Below are positions 35,310 to 47,634 of a stretch of 64,000 nucleotides of DNA, in pieces. Position numbers and translations under genes: made by a program. The stretch lies in NCBI RefSeq assembly GCF_000003815.2, contig NC_049979.1, forward strand, positions 479,837 through 543,836. The letters run 5' to 3'. A model generated the notes under the pieces. The model was not told where the DNA came from, made no database searches, and saw only the letters and a list, made by a program, of their open reading frames with translations. This DNA comes from Branchiostoma floridae (Eukaryota > Chordata > Leptocardii > Amphioxiformes > Branchiostomatidae). Positions within the stretch are counted from its first letter, which is position 1, and each line of letters opens with the position of its first letter.

Positions 35310-35748
35310 TGTACCCTATTGGAACATACTCAATACAGTACCATTAGTAATAGCATTGAACATCATTGTATTGAATGGCCTTAAACATGGTATGTGACAT
35401 ACAAAATGTATCTACAAAATGTATATCTAAAGAACAAATCTATTTGAATGTGCTACCTTTCCCACTGGAACATGTATCATGATGTTAGCATTGAACACTG
35501 ATAATTGTATTGGGTGGCATTAAATATGGCAAGTGACAGGGCTATGTGCATTGTCCTGACTCCTGATATGGCACAAATATCATCAATGAATATGTTTATT
35601 TGCAGTCTAAAGTACACTGATGACAGACATCTATTTTGTGTTCGTCTGCCCCAATGGTGTCAGTATTTAACATCATTGTATTGGGTGGCCTTAAACATAG
35701 TGGGTGACACATCTATAATATGGACCTGCTAGATGTAATACTATCAGC

Positions 35749-36181
35749 TAGGGCTGGGTATCGGTACAGCGTACCGGTACAAAACCGGTTTTTCTTATTG
35801 GACCGGTCCAGGAAAACCGGACCTGAAAAAATTACGTGGACCGGATGTTGGACCGATAAGAAAATTAACATATTATTTCATCAGGCATTCACACGTTTTG
35901 GCGCTTGCAGGTGGAAGAAAATAACAAGAGCGAAGTAGAGTAGAGTTTATAGAAATTTTTACCAAGTTATACAGCCAGTCGCACAGGTGCAAATAGCGTG
36001 GTAGGATTTTAAAACGCCAGTTTAAGTCTAATACTCCACCAAACAGATGTATTTGTAGTGAAATGGACCATTGGTATGAGTCATACTGAATTAGGTCCAG
36101 GTTCAGGTCCGGACCTGGACCTGATAATTTGGACCTGAACCGGACCTGGACCTGAATTTTCTGTACCGGTACCCAGCCCTA
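35749..36181. mobile_element. Non-autonomous hAT element (TAGGGCTGGGTA ends), exact 8-bp target duplication
   Basis: Starts TAGGGCTGGGTATCGGTAC and ends GTACCGGTACCCAGCCCTA; 20 of 21 terminal bases match as an inverted repeat. The 8-bp target duplication ctatcagc is exact (35741-35748, 36182-36189). TAGGG plus an 8-bp duplication is the Ac-like hAT signature. The interior carries repeated 'ggtccaggtccgg' type palindromes (36090-36165). Length 433 bp. Confidence 0.95.
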
Positions 36182-37230
36182 CTATCAGCAATGAATATAT
36201 ATATATATATCATGCCCATTGATCTAAAGAACAGAGTGACACAAATCTATATTTGAATGTGCCATCCATCCGTCTGGAACATCCTCAGTCAATAAGTGTT
36301 AGTATTGAGTGACAGTGTACAGTATTCAATTTGGTGGTCAGGCTTCTGATATATGGCATGACACAGATCTATATGTCACAACTCAATAGAACATCCCCAA
36401 TGGGGATACCATTGATCTGTTGGAAGGCCATCATGTATACTAACTATATAATGCACTCATTCAGTCCAATGTTGGTCCTACAAATCATTAAGCATTGAGC
36501 ATGAATGTATCGTTGGTCAGTTTTGCAATGGCAGCTTTTTGTCACAAGTCCAATCCCACTGAAGAGAACATGCACCTCTATTAATAGATTTTCTCTACAC
36601 ACAGCATGAACATGGAAAGAAAAAGAAGAGTGGTCAATCTTGTAATAATTTTTTGTAGCATTTTGTCACAAATCTATCAGTCCAATCCCACTAAAGGTAA
36701 AAGCACAGAATATTGATATGTTGGCTTAAAGCTTTCTAATAAAGGTGTGGTCAGTGACAAGTCTGTATATCACGGTACTCAGGTGACAAGTCTGCATATC
36801 AAAGCCAATACCCAGTGGAGTGTGCATTGATCACTTGGAAGGATGTACCCTCTATTCCTCTAGTCCATCCATTGGAGCACCCTCAATATATAGATTATTA
36901 GCATTGAATAGCATTTTGTCACAAGCATATTTTCCAATCCCACGCAAGGGAACACATATATAGCATTTAGCATTAAATGTGAGACGAAGAAGAAGAGTAT
37001 ATAATCTAGTGGCCAGTGTTGTGATTGTATTTGTATGTCATTTATTTGTAATTGGTCCAATGACCCCCAAATCCCCCAACAGCACTGTATACTGGTGTGC
37101 TAGTTGTCAGAATTCTGATTGCAGTAGTACATTGATGGTAAGTGACAAATCTGTATGTCACAAAACCCACTGGAGCATCCCTAAAGGGTTAAGCATTGAT
37201 CTTTGGTAGTTTGATATCATGTTCCCTTCA

Positions 37231-37484
37231 TTCCTGTATTCATGAGTGAGGAGTCTAAGCTGCAAGTTGGCTGAGTCACTCACATGTTCTATCTGCAAAA
37301 CGTGACGTCACGACAGCAGTGGATTGTTCATTCCTTGACAAAGACTGATGCTGTGCAGTCGAAAATTTGTGTGTTGCAAATTACAGTTCAACTATTTCAA
37401 GCATGACTTCTACCAACAGAGATGAACTTTCAAGTTAAAAGTTGGCTGTATTCCCGTGCGGTACCAGACTGGCGGCTGTGACGA
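37231..37484. other. Intergenic DNA
   Basis: No gene or clear repeat. Contains a TGACGTCA palindrome (37304-37311), a CRE/ATF-type site, of unknown significance. Confidence 0.35.
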
Positions 37485-37885
37485 CTGTCACTATGACGAC
37501 CACCTGGGAAGACTGTCTGGAATACAGGTCGTTACGACGCCTCACGGTGGTTGCAGAAGTTATGCTATGCACACAACTCTGAAAATGGTACAAATCTACT
37601 GATTTATCCTCTATCACTGTACACTATATCTGATTTCCAAGCAAACACTTAGGATGTCCAGTAGTGGTTGCAGAAACGTAAGCGCAAAGTCATTTTATGC
37701 ACACAACTCTGATGGTGCAAATCTACTGATTTACACTAACGACAACCTCTGTGTGAGGACCACCCGGACAGATCGTCTGGACCAGTTGGTTACACACGAC
37801 GTCCCGCGGTGGTCACAGCGCAATCTGACACACCGCAGTGGTCACAATGCAATCCGACGTCCCGCGGTGGTCACAGCGCAAAGTT
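37485..37885. repeat. Short direct repeats, including a 31-32-bp tandem
   Basis: 'atgcacacaactctga' recurs near 37567 and 37695, followed by 'caaatctactgattta' in each copy. 'cgtcccgcggtggtcacagc' recurs at about 37800 and 37858 with a variant between, giving about three 31-32-bp units. Confidence 0.7.
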
Positions 37886-37929
37886 ATCGTCCATCCATCA
37901 GCGCAAGCGTCAGATAAAAAAAGCTGCGC

Positions 37930-38640
37930 TGCAGGAGAGCGTGAGGGATGGGGAGGCCGTCCGTGATTGACGCGCCCGCACCAATCCGATCGGCACGGCG
38001 TCCTCCCTCCGCCTGTTTCCCCATGTATGAAATTGATTTATGCGCTGCATTATCTCTGACCAGCCGCGTCGGCCGGTCCATCAGCGCCCCGGCGGCCCCC
38101 GTCCCGCGCCCCGGCACAGATCCATCACGGGGACAGGAGCCGTGCACCGCCGGGCCCGGGCTCGCACCCCATCCATCTCTCCCGCCACCGCCACTTCAGC
38201 CTGTCCGCCGCTGATGCATGGTTACTGCTTAACTCTCACTTTCGGAGGAGCACTGATGGATGAAGGGAAGCGGCGAGGCGTCCTGGAGGTGCCGGCGCGT
38301 CTTCCTTCTCACACGCTCAGCCAGACACTCAGACAAAAGTCCGGGGAAGGGCGTCCCATAAACACGGGAGGGTTCCCCCTCTCAAACTAACATTTGCGTC
38401 GACGGGGACGTTTGTCAGCGGTGATGCACGACGCTCAGCCACCCTGCCTTCATGGGCATGCGGTTTCCGCCGACTGCAGCAACTATTTGTGCTGATTTAA
38501 TACAGCCATTACCAGACATACATCAATTAGACAGCGTGCAGGCATTATAAGGGGCCGGGGAGCCCAATGGGCCATTACTTTAAATAATGTGATGGCGAGA
38601 TAACTGTAATTCATCTTGGGATTATCCCAGGAAGGATAAG
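37930..38640. other. Candidate conserved regulatory block
   Basis: Repeat-free, CpG-rich on the left (37930-38400), then a homeodomain-site-rich stretch (38470-38640) with gatttaatacagcc, tcaattagac, ccattactttaaat and ctgtaattcatc. This is the most enhancer-like segment I can see in the window. There is no coding evidence, and conservation has not been tested. Confidence 0.35.
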
Positions 38641-39694
38641 GCAGTCGGGTCAATGTCCAATACCGTTAAGGGGAGCCGATTTCCACTTGAGCGGCGTGGC
38701 GGCATTAAGAGCCCTTTGCTGACGGCGGGATGAGAATCCATCAACAGTCAGCCCCCCCCCCCCCCCCCTGGGTGCAGCGTTTATGGGTCCATTCATTACC
38801 CGGGTATTTTCACAGCAGGTGACAAAGCCTGGAAAAATGGAGCCGCTGATCACTATTTATTATGTGTTATTACTTCTGACAACACGGTCGCGATACGCCT
38901 CATATTTCTCCAACTTACGCAACGGATACAGGGACAACGATTGTAATGGTTGGCACCAGAAAGTTTTTAACGGTGCTGATGTCGCGGCGCTTGTAATTGA
39001 TAATGTCTTTAGAATGGATACAGATGACTGTATTGATTACCTGTGAGTCGCCATTCGCGGCGACCCTGAAATGATATTGATGCGGCTCGAGAGCCGTTTT
39101 ACACATGCTAAGCCCAGCCTAGCGCCATACATGCTGACTCAAGACGAAGGCTTATAGGTGTCTGCCTGGTCTGGGGTGCGCGTCAATAAATCAACACGGC
39201 TAACAGAGTCGGCAAGTCTTAAACTTCTGCTTCAAGCTTCTGATAACAGCAAACACAGAGGTGGAGAAGATTTAGCATCATCTAAAACTGACCTGCATGT
39301 ACTTTGTTACCACTTAAATACTTTAATGTATGACTGTACATACATATGCCCCCAATAGGGCATGAATGTACACTACAGAGATTGATGTGTGTGCTTATCC
39401 ATAACAATGTGTATCTCTAGATTAGATGCACTTTTGACCATTGGTTTGCAGGCTTTATCTTGAACAACACTTTTCATAACTGGTGCAACAACACCCATCT
39501 ATCAGGAGACAAGCAGGCAAAGTTAGGGGGAAAGAACTGAAGACGATCTTACGTAATGTATGGTAATACATTTAAATAATAAATCATGCAAGCAACTGGA
39601 TAAACTCTCTAAAGAGACAGATGCTTTAGAAATTGATAGCATCTACTATATATCTTTCTTGGCAGTGCGGCAGTACATGTACAAAATGTACATT
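38641..39694. other. Intergenic DNA
   Basis: Contains a C17 run (38751-38767) and more TAAT cores (38840-39040). No domain-bearing open frame. Confidence 0.4.
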
Positions 39695-39870
39695 TGTCTG
39701 TTTGTTTGTTTGAACCTTTGTTCATGAATTAAAATCAAAGCTCAAATCGGCCTGCAGGCCGCTTTTCATTGAGGTCAGAAAACGTATATAACAGAGATAC
39801 AGTCCTTGTGAGTCTTATAAGCCTATATACACAATTTTACATACATGGTACAAAATAAATAACAGCAAGA
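39695..39870 (-). repeat. LINE/SINE 3' tail with GTTT repeat
   Basis: (GTTT)n then 'gaacctttgttcatg', 'cggcctgcaggccgcttttc', 'attgaggtcag', and 'ttttacatacatggtac'. The same order appears at 47635-47830, so this is a dispersed minus-strand family ending in (AAAC)n. Confidence 0.6.
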
Positions 39871-40249
39871 GACATGATTCGAGTCCATTCATGTATCAAG
39901 AACCCTTAGCTAACAGTGAAAGTCACTGATCTGATGAAAGTGCATGCTTTCAGGATTGCCTGACTCTTTAATCCAGTGGCTTCATTTATTTTGTATTACA
40001 AAATGTTCTACAATGTACCTGGAATGTGAAAGCATCCTTATCATCACTAAGTGTCGAATCCGGAGGGTGCTTTCATTGTCTTTTTCAATTTCTGAACGAA
40101 TGTTTCAGAGAGGATGCGTCAGTTTTCTGCATTTCATCCATTGACAAAAGCATTATATCTATCTACTTAATAACTAAATCAATATTTGGGTATACTTAAC
40201 TAAATCATATGCACTTCAAAACACTGCTGTAAACTCTTCCAACTCACAA
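39871..40249. other. Intergenic DNA, no gene recognised
   Basis: AT-rich with no repeat or domain identified. Confidence 0.4.
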
Positions 40250-40435
40250 TGTCCAGTTTAAAGTCAAGCCTGTACAAGTGACCACCTGGTCATCAATATA
40301 CAGTCAAACCTCTTCTAGTGACCATCTCGACAGTCAAGAAGGTACAAGTGACCACCTCTACATGTAATGACCACCTGGCCATTGAGTCAAACCTGCACTA
40401 GTGACCACCTCTACATAAGGACCACCTGGCCAAGT
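40250..40435. repeat. Short tandem repeats around AGTGACCACCTGG
   Basis: 'gtcaaacct' plus 'agtgaccacct(gg)' recurs about every 35-60 bp (40277, 40315, 40348, 40400). This resembles a dispersed repeat with internal tandem structure. Confidence 0.65.
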
Positions 40436-40439
40436 GGCA

Positions 40440-41050
40440 CATGCTGTAGTGCAATCAGTTATTTGGTCATGCCATTGGATTCAATTCTGTGGATCGGTGG
40501 GCGGGGTTCGATCCCAGGGTTGGCACCAGCTCAAACATGTTACAAGCAATTGCCTCACATTTCAGATGAATGAATCATCAGGAGATGTGTGTGAGGGAAC
40601 CTCAGGCAAAGGATCAAACCTCTCCTGATGAAAACTGCACACTTATACAGAAGAGTATCAGTGACCCTACAGGTATGCTTGAACCGTAGCATGGCCCTAG
40701 TAGCTACCGGTAACGAAAAAGTGTCATGTTTATCCTCAATCTGAGCACAAATCAGCTATTTGGTCATACTGATTGGATACTGTGGATTGGTGGGCGGGGT
40801 TCAATCCCAGGGTCAGCTCCAACTCAAACATAAGCAATTGCCTCATTTCAGATGAATGAATGGTGATGTGGACCTTCAGGCAAAGTATCAAGCCTCCCCA
40901 GATGAAAGAAAACTGCACACTAATCGAGAAGAGTAGCAGTGAAAACTGCACACTAATCGAGAAGAGTAGCAGTGACCCCTACAGGTGTGCTTGAGCCATA
41001 GCAAACCGGCATGGCCCTCGTAGCTAACGAACAAGCGTCATGTTTGTCCT
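40440..41050. repeat. Tandem duplication, 293-bp period, with B-box-like motif
   Basis: 'ggtgggcggggttcgatccc' near 40497 and 'ggtgggcggggttcaatccc' near 40790 are 293 bp apart, and flanking words also match. The GGTTCGATCCC word is a tRNA B-box look-alike, so the unit may derive from a SINE. A 36-bp unit ('gaaaactgcacactaatcga...') is doubled at about 40908-40978. Confidence 0.75.
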
Positions 41051-42359
41051 GTGCACATTGTTTTGTTCTACCTAAGGCTATGGAGGATAGGGAAGGATGG
41101 AGGGAGAGAGTCTGTCCATCTGTGCAACCAACACGCCCGGATGATGATGTTTGTCCTCAATCTGAGGCCGACCAGAAAGGAAAAGTTTGACCTTGACATT
41201 GTTCGTATTGCAACAGGGACAATACAATGTGGACACTGAGCAGCTACATTGTAGCGAGGCAAAGTTGATTCTCACCTGTCCACTGACGTGTGCCGACTCC
41301 CCAGTCTTCCTGCCGCAGGCTCCGTGGGGAGGGGGTGCGACCTTGGGGGTGAAGGTGACCTTGGACGGACTGTGCTGGCTTCAAGGGCATCGTTGTGGGA
41401 CAGGATCTCGTTCAGGATGCTTCTTCCTGCGTTAGGAAAAAAACGGAACCACTAAGACTTTCACTTTTACTTATTTTACACATTTCCTTAAACCAGGGAT
41501 AAGGTTACACTCTCAGGACAAAAAGCCCTGTTTTTGAGTAGTTCCTGGAACACTTAACTACACAACCATTCACTTGAAGACAAAAATAGCATAGTTACAG
41601 AATAGAACAACTTCTTGAGGGCTTTCTGGATTTCTTAAGGTGGAGAAATATACTGAGATCACTGAATTCTTCTATAAGAGTAGAACAGTACCTGCTGTAC
41701 TTGTGTGTCATTAACCTTAGAGAGAGCTTTCTTCAAAATGGTTCAAATATTCGTTGCCTTATTTTCAAAGTCAAATTCAAATTCAATAGTAGACTAGTGT
41801 TACCAAGAAGGGTGTCTCATACAAGAAATTAATGACACAAGAGGTCAAATATATAGATAATACAAATTGAGAATAGTGAAACAATGAAATAACCTTTCAG
41901 CTGATACTAGAAACAGGTTCAAACAAAAAATCAAAGCAACAAACAAACAAACAAACAAACAGAAAAATAAGGATTTTGCAGATCAAATCTTCACAAGACT
42001 ACTACCCTTTAACCTCGTCCCTCCATTGTTTACCAAAGAAGGGTGGCTCATACAACAAATCGATTAATACAAGAAGTCAAACTTAGAATAATTTTCGAAA
42101 CAATATCATTTCAGCTATGCTGTAGTCATTAACTTAAAGCATTTTTCAAATCAAGTCTTTCCAGCCTTTAGCCTTCACCCTGCTGACTTACACTGTAACC
42201 AAAACAAATTCAGTGACAAAAAGCTACTTCAGTAGACAAAAGGTTGACATTATGTTATCAAAAAAATGTAACAAAATTAAAAATTTCATGCCTCATATGT
42301 TTGTATGTCCCATAACCTGTCTTTGTCAGCAGTTAGGATTTTGTTTGCCACTCAAAGAT
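41051..42359. other. Intergenic DNA with a diverged duplication
   Basis: 'taccaagaagggtgtctcat' (about 41803) and 'taccaaagaagggtggctca' (about 42031) mark two diverged copies about 230 bp apart. A (CAAA)n run lies near 41938-41962. No gene recognised. Confidence 0.5.
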
Positions 42360-42600
42360 CTGTTTGGAGACGAAGGTGCAGCCTGATTGGTCAGAAGTGT
42401 GGCATCGGGGCTGTTGTCTGAGGCAAAGTGATGGAAGTCTTAAATGGGCTCTCTGATTGGGCACATTTTCCGACCACTTTGTCTGCTCCCCCTGATTGAT
42501 GATCACTGCTAATGGCGTGAGCCTCTCGGCAGCTCGGTGTGCCAAACCTGCCGGGGCGATTAGCACCGCGGAGCGCTCCAGGGCACCATCAATCATGTTT
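42360..42600. other. Candidate conserved non-coding element
   Basis: Repeat-free, GC-balanced block with repeated CCTGATTGG / TCTGATTGGG CCAAT-type cores (42382, 42451) and 'cccctgattgatgatc', 'gctaatggcg'. It contrasts with AT-rich neighbours. Untested. Confidence 0.3.
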
Positions 42601-45380
42601 AAGTCGTCTGCACCGGCTGTCCATCATCCATCAAAAACCTTGTCTCACTAGATGAGACAATCCAAGAAGATACGGACATGAAAAAGAAAATGGAGAAGCC
42701 ATGAAACGGAAAGTGGAATCTGAACATCTCACAAGAAAACAATCTGTGACACACATTACCAACAAGGAGTAGCAGTATGGAATATGAGAACTTGCATATG
42801 GGGACATGAGTGGGAAAGTAGAATCTGAAACTTCCCAAGACATTCTCTGACAAACCCTTACCAACATCTACAATGTACAATATGTGCGTCTTCATTCCTC
42901 ACACACCTCATCTTAAAAGAGCAGCAATCCAAGAAGATGGGGAAGATGGATGGGAAAGTGAAATTTGAACACCTTGCAAGACATTCTGTGACAAATATTA
43001 CTGACAAGGAGCAATTCATCTTGACAGAGAAAGTAGCTTCTGAATATTCATACAAAACATAACAAACATGTGTCTCCAGCAGTGTTCTCGCCAGGCCTTT
43101 TCAGCATAGCGGGCCGATACGCTGTGGGCTGGAAAAATGACGCTGTAAAAAGCCCGCTACGCTGCTATTTCATCCAGCGTAGCGGCAAAAAAATGGGGAA
43201 TAAAAGAAAAATATCGTAGTAAAAATACATAGGCACGCGCCAAGCACGCGCCTTCGCTGTTTCAGGAAGTTATCAACTCGAAGGGAGGTGTTTTACAGCA
43301 CCGGCCCGCCGTACCGCTGTCTCGCAGCCCCTCCCACCCCCTTGCGTTCCCCCGCGCGGAAATGTAAACACAGACGCGAGAGGGCCTTGCCCGCACGTGA
43401 TTAGCGGGGTGGGATCTCTCCCCGGAACAGCCAATGTGTATAAAATTTCCTGCCAATGTCCTTATTTGGGGAGCGGCGTTGATAAACAGAGGCTGTTACT
43501 AGCAGTTGCGTCTTTCTTTTTCAGTACGGAAAATAGAATCAATTATTTCTGACACATTTCTAGAGTAAGAACGGGTCGCGTTCCAAAATTTCCTGTTCTA
43601 AATTTTGCGTGTGCCGCCCTGCGTTCGTGCCCCCCAAAAATATAAAATGAGTAGCGCGTGTGCTGCGAGTGATCAGTGGGGCGGGATCCCTCCCCGGAAC
43701 AGCCAGTTCCCGGGGAATGTCCTTATTTGGGGAGGTTGGTTGACCAACATAGGCTGTTACTGATAGTTGCGTCATTTTTATTTCAGCGCGGGAAATAGAA
43801 TCAATTCTTTCCGACATAATTCTGGAGCAAGAGCGGGTCGCTTTCCCAAAATTCCTGTTCTAAATTTGAAGCTCTTTGTATCGGCATTCGTAAGATACAA
43901 ACCATCGTAAGTTTGTATGTAAAACCCGGGCGTTAGTTTCGCCGACAAGCCTCGCCTTGCGGCCCCGCCCACAAACCGCCAGGGCCGCCGGCTATCAATC
44001 AAACGCGGCTGTTGTTTACAGTTTCAGTCATGTGCCGTGTGCAAGTTTACAGCGAACTTCATGCTGCGTAATATTACATTCCTTGGACTTTCTTTCCCAC
44101 AGCGATGCTTCTACGAAATATTTATTAGACTGTAACACCAAGTCCCACATGTTTTAAAGAATGGAATCTGACGCGGAACAGCGGTTTTTACCGGGTATTT
44201 TCTTGAAACATGTCCGTGGGAATATCGTCTAAACTCTAACGGCGAGGCGGCGACGCAGGGAGACCGTCAACAAAAGTCCGCTGCAAACAGCGATACTAGC
44301 GCTATAAACAAGCGCTTCAACTTCAGATGGCAACCAGGACAATATTTTTAAGTACTGTTGAGCTGAGTAAAGTTTGTTGTTTATGAGTTTTTAGTTGTCT
44401 GTGAAGCTTTGACCCGAAATATTGTTACGTCAAACTGCTGAAGAGAAGTTAAGTGACTGCTGCGATTATCGTAGATATGGCCCTAAAAAAATGATAAAAT
44501 AAGCCTTCTCAATAGCCTAAAATGCAAGAGCTTCCGGGGGGGCTCTGCCCCTGGACCCCGCCGGGGGCCTTCGGCGGCCCCCGGACCCCTGCCCGACGCT
44601 GTGAAAAATTCCTGGCGAGAACACTGTCCAGACTTCACAAACCTCATCTTAAAGAAGCGGCAACCAAAGAAGATGGGGACATGAAAGAGAAGGTTAGAGT
44701 AGGAATACCTCACAAGACAATCCACTTTAAGTTACAAACATTACCTGCAAGGTCTGGACAAACATTACCATCAAGGAGCAGCAATCGAGAAGAAGATGAG
44801 GAACATGAAAGGGAAGGTGGAGTTTGAACACCTCACAAAACATTCTCTGGCAAACATTCCTGACAAGGAGCAATCCGAGAAGGTGGGGGCTTGATAAGAG
44901 AAAGGGGAATACATGTATCTCCTAAGACATATAGTTTGTACTCGGACAAACATTTACAACATCAGCGCATCTTCATCCATCACAAACCTCGTCTTCAAAG
45001 GAGAAGCAATCCAAGACGATGAGAGGGAAAGTGGTGCAGGAACTCCTCCAAGATATTCTCTGGCAAATTACCAACAAGGAGAAATCCAAGGAGATGGGGA
45101 CAAGGAAGGAAGAAAGGATTTGAAGGAAAATCTCACAAGACAATTTCTGAAAAACATTACCAACAAGAAGTTGCATCAATCCAAAAAAAGATGGGGTCTT
45201 GAAGGGGAAACTGGAGTAGGAACATCTCACAAGACGTTCTCTGAGAAACATTACCATCAAGGAGAAGCAATCAAGAAGGTGGAGGCAATACATAAAAGGG
45301 AAAGTAGTAAGAGTAAGACATTCCTGGAAAAACATTACCAACATCCACACGTATGTCTCAACACGTTGACAACAGCGAAG
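42601..45380. repeat. Degenerate tandem array, unit roughly 100-130 bp, split by a transposon
   Basis: Repeated phrases include 'cacctcatcttaaa', 'ccaagaagatggggac', 'gggaaagt(a/g)gaatctgaac', 'cacaagacattctctgac' and 'acattaccaacaaggagcag'. Present at 42601-43079 and again at 44627-45380. The 191-codon open frame at 44913-45488 is a translation of these repeats. Confidence 0.8.
43080..44626. mobile_element. 1.5-kb element (CAGTGTTCTCGCCAGG ends), exact 5-bp target duplication
   Basis: Starts CAGTGTTCTCGCCAGG and ends with its perfect 16-bp reverse complement. The flank tccag is exact on both sides (43075-43079, 44627-44631). It sits in the 42601-45380 array, and a sister unit near 42890-42910 resembles the empty site. 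Inside, about 43390-43610 and 43665-43870 form a diverged direct repeat (period about 280 bp), and 44536-44590 is a GC-rich hairpin. No transposase frame is visible, so it is non-autonomous or a gutted copy. The terminus resembles the 34962 element. Confidence 0.9.
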
Positions 45381-45595
45381 GTAATAATACATGTACTTGC
45401 AACTCTTGCAACATCCGTACCCATGTTGCATATTTACATTTGTAGCCAAACTTCAATTTCAGTCTTATCAAAGGGTACTAAGAGGTGAAAGAACCCATCA
45501 ATAGATTTACCATTACCATAACTGTTATTTTACTTTTCCCTAACTCATGTGTTACATTTCTCTCTGCTTTGTATACCCAGGTTGTTAACCGTTGA

Positions 45596-45670
45596 TTGGT
45601 TTGCACAGTTTGCAATTAGCCCTCAGGCATGGATACGCAATAAAGCTATCATTATCATTTATTATATCTC
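45596..45670 (+). repeat. LINE-like 3' tail
   Basis: 'gcaattagccctcaggcatg', then 'cgcaataaagctatcattat' and an ATT-rich tail. A copy of the first phrase lies at about 61437-61480 on the same strand. Confidence 0.5.
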
Positions 45671-47634
45671 ACATAGCATTATCATACCATATCTCCACAC
45701 CTACACAGTACACCATACCCTTATGGCAATGAGTTACAGTATAGTCAGACAATAAGGGAAACAAGGCAATCAGAGATTGCAGATATTATGGTTCCCTCCT
45801 AACCAACAGAAATGGACATGTACATGATTGTATCCTTCAAGAAATGCACATCCTTCAAATAGACAAGTCACAGACACACAAACGGACAGACAGAAAAGCT
45901 GAAAACAACAGTTTGCTGTCTTGGGGCGCAGTTCCAGCGATAAAATTTCTCTTCAACTCGAACAAAAGTTCTGCCACAGTACCTTAGAATACTGCTAGGG
46001 AGCCCACATTCAAACTTGACCCCCGTTGTCCTTACCAACCTGTCAATTATTATCAGGATCCTTTCAAAGCTTCTCCAATTATGCAGTTCACAGACATGGT
46101 ATACAAGACACAGACAAACACAAAGAAAACACAAACTTCTTGTCAAAGGTAACTACATGTACATGTACATGTATGTTCAACTTAACCTTTTTTCAGTGAG
46201 CCCAGCAGGTTCAAAAGTGGGTCAATACCCAGCTGTCCTGACTGCCGGGCACTAAGGCAGGCGACAGGGATCAATAGCCTGCGGGGCGAGCGCGACAATC
46301 CCAGCAGCGAGCGCGCCAATCCCAGCAGCGAGCGCGCCAATCCCGGCATCCACCAAACTGTCCACGGGACAAACTGTCTGCTCCGATTCAATTACCGCGG
46401 CAACGGGTATTGAGCCGCTGGCTGGAGGCGATCGTTACCGGATCATTTACGATATGACTCTGACCACTGAAAGGACAACGTCAACACTCATGGTCCTTTT
46501 AATGTCAAGGTAATATCACTTCAGACAGTCATCCTCGGGATATGGAACTTACCTGTGTCTAAGAAATTCATGTTTCATGCTTAACGTATTACCCTTTCCT
46601 TGTTATGAGCTTTTCACTAACTACCAGATTTGTATCAGTAGTGAGAAACGCTACAGAAAGAATGACATACATGGTAATTGTGATCTTGCCAAAGTGATGT
46701 GCCACACTGCCCTAATGCTCAAAGTTTTAATGCTGCTGTAGGCTGCCAGTATAGTAGTAATTGCACATTGTGTGAGAAGACATCTGAGTGCTAAAACTAA
46801 AGGCCTGAGGGCTGTACTTGATTATGGGGTTAATTTTGTGTGACTGGCAGTTATATTACAAGGGGAAAGAGTTCATACTTTGCTATAAGTCTAAGAAAGA
46901 TAACATAATGACGAATGGTCATCGCATTTGGGCAATATTGATGCTAAACACACTTGTGCATAGAAAGGGTTATCGCCTCCCAGAATGTAGTTGAATTTTT
47001 CCATAGAACAGAGAGTAGCAAATTCTTTAGAGCAAGCGGAAAGAAATGTGAACAGCTTTGTGAGTTTATCATTATATTGTGAACAATCCATAACAAAGTT
47101 ACGTTCGTCTTCGATCTCATTTATGGGACCTGTCTTGACTGGTAATCCCAAGGGACTTGTCAGCCCATGTCTTCACTCGTGAGCAATGTCACCCAAAATT
47201 GAAGCTCAGTGACACGTATTTCTGACACAACTTAAGTTCTTCATTGTGTGATGATTATCGAGCCAATAAGCCTGTATCACCATGAGCTGGCACTGAGGAG
47301 TCACGATAACAACACCTCGACACTCTGTATCTCTCGTATACATCTGATGTGTCAAACTTGTGAGTAGCGCCTGACAGTGACGGGTAAGAAGTATGGTAAA
47401 AAATGTATATGTCATTAAGGGTTAGACAGCAAGCTGTTGAGATACAAAAGATAACCGTTACCCATGCAACTGGTTTCTTTAGATATGTAAATTTCAACAA
47501 TTCATAAAATTTCAGAATCTCTGATTGCTTGCCAATGGGTAACTTTTATCTCGTGTATAGGTATAATGATTTTACACCTACAAAATAATGCAAAAACTTC
47601 TCTAACATAACATGCTGTATGGCATGATTTGTTT
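45671..47634. other. Intergenic DNA with a 21-bp tandem repeat
   Basis: Three copies of the 21-bp unit gcgagcgcgccaatcccagc(a) occupy 46286-46348 inside a GC-rich, otherwise unique block (46255-46450). The remainder is AT-rich with no recognised gene. Confidence 0.5.

Larger units (their letters stand above)
34050..37230. repeat. Degenerate tandem array, unit about 180-200 bp
   Basis: The landmark 'tgtattgggtggcctta' and variants recurs at 34063, 34246, 34426, 34614, 34810, 35367, 35506 and 35677. Spacings are 183, 180, 188, 196, 204 (after subtracting an inserted element and its target duplication), 139 and 171 bp. Units share 'gacagggcgatatgtctgag', 'tcagcactgaatatgtgta' and 'ggaacatactcaatac'. 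To the right of 36182 units decay. Two transposons are inserted (34962-35309 and 35749-36181). Confidence 0.85.

Noticed and set aside
40497-40520. tRNA gene suggested by ggttcgatccc
   Set aside because: The motif lies in a 293-bp duplicated unit without an acceptor stem or anticodon arm; more likely SINE-derived.
44913-45488. 191-codon lysine/glutamate-rich frame
   Set aside because: Its repeated peptide phrases follow the degenerate DNA array unit exactly.
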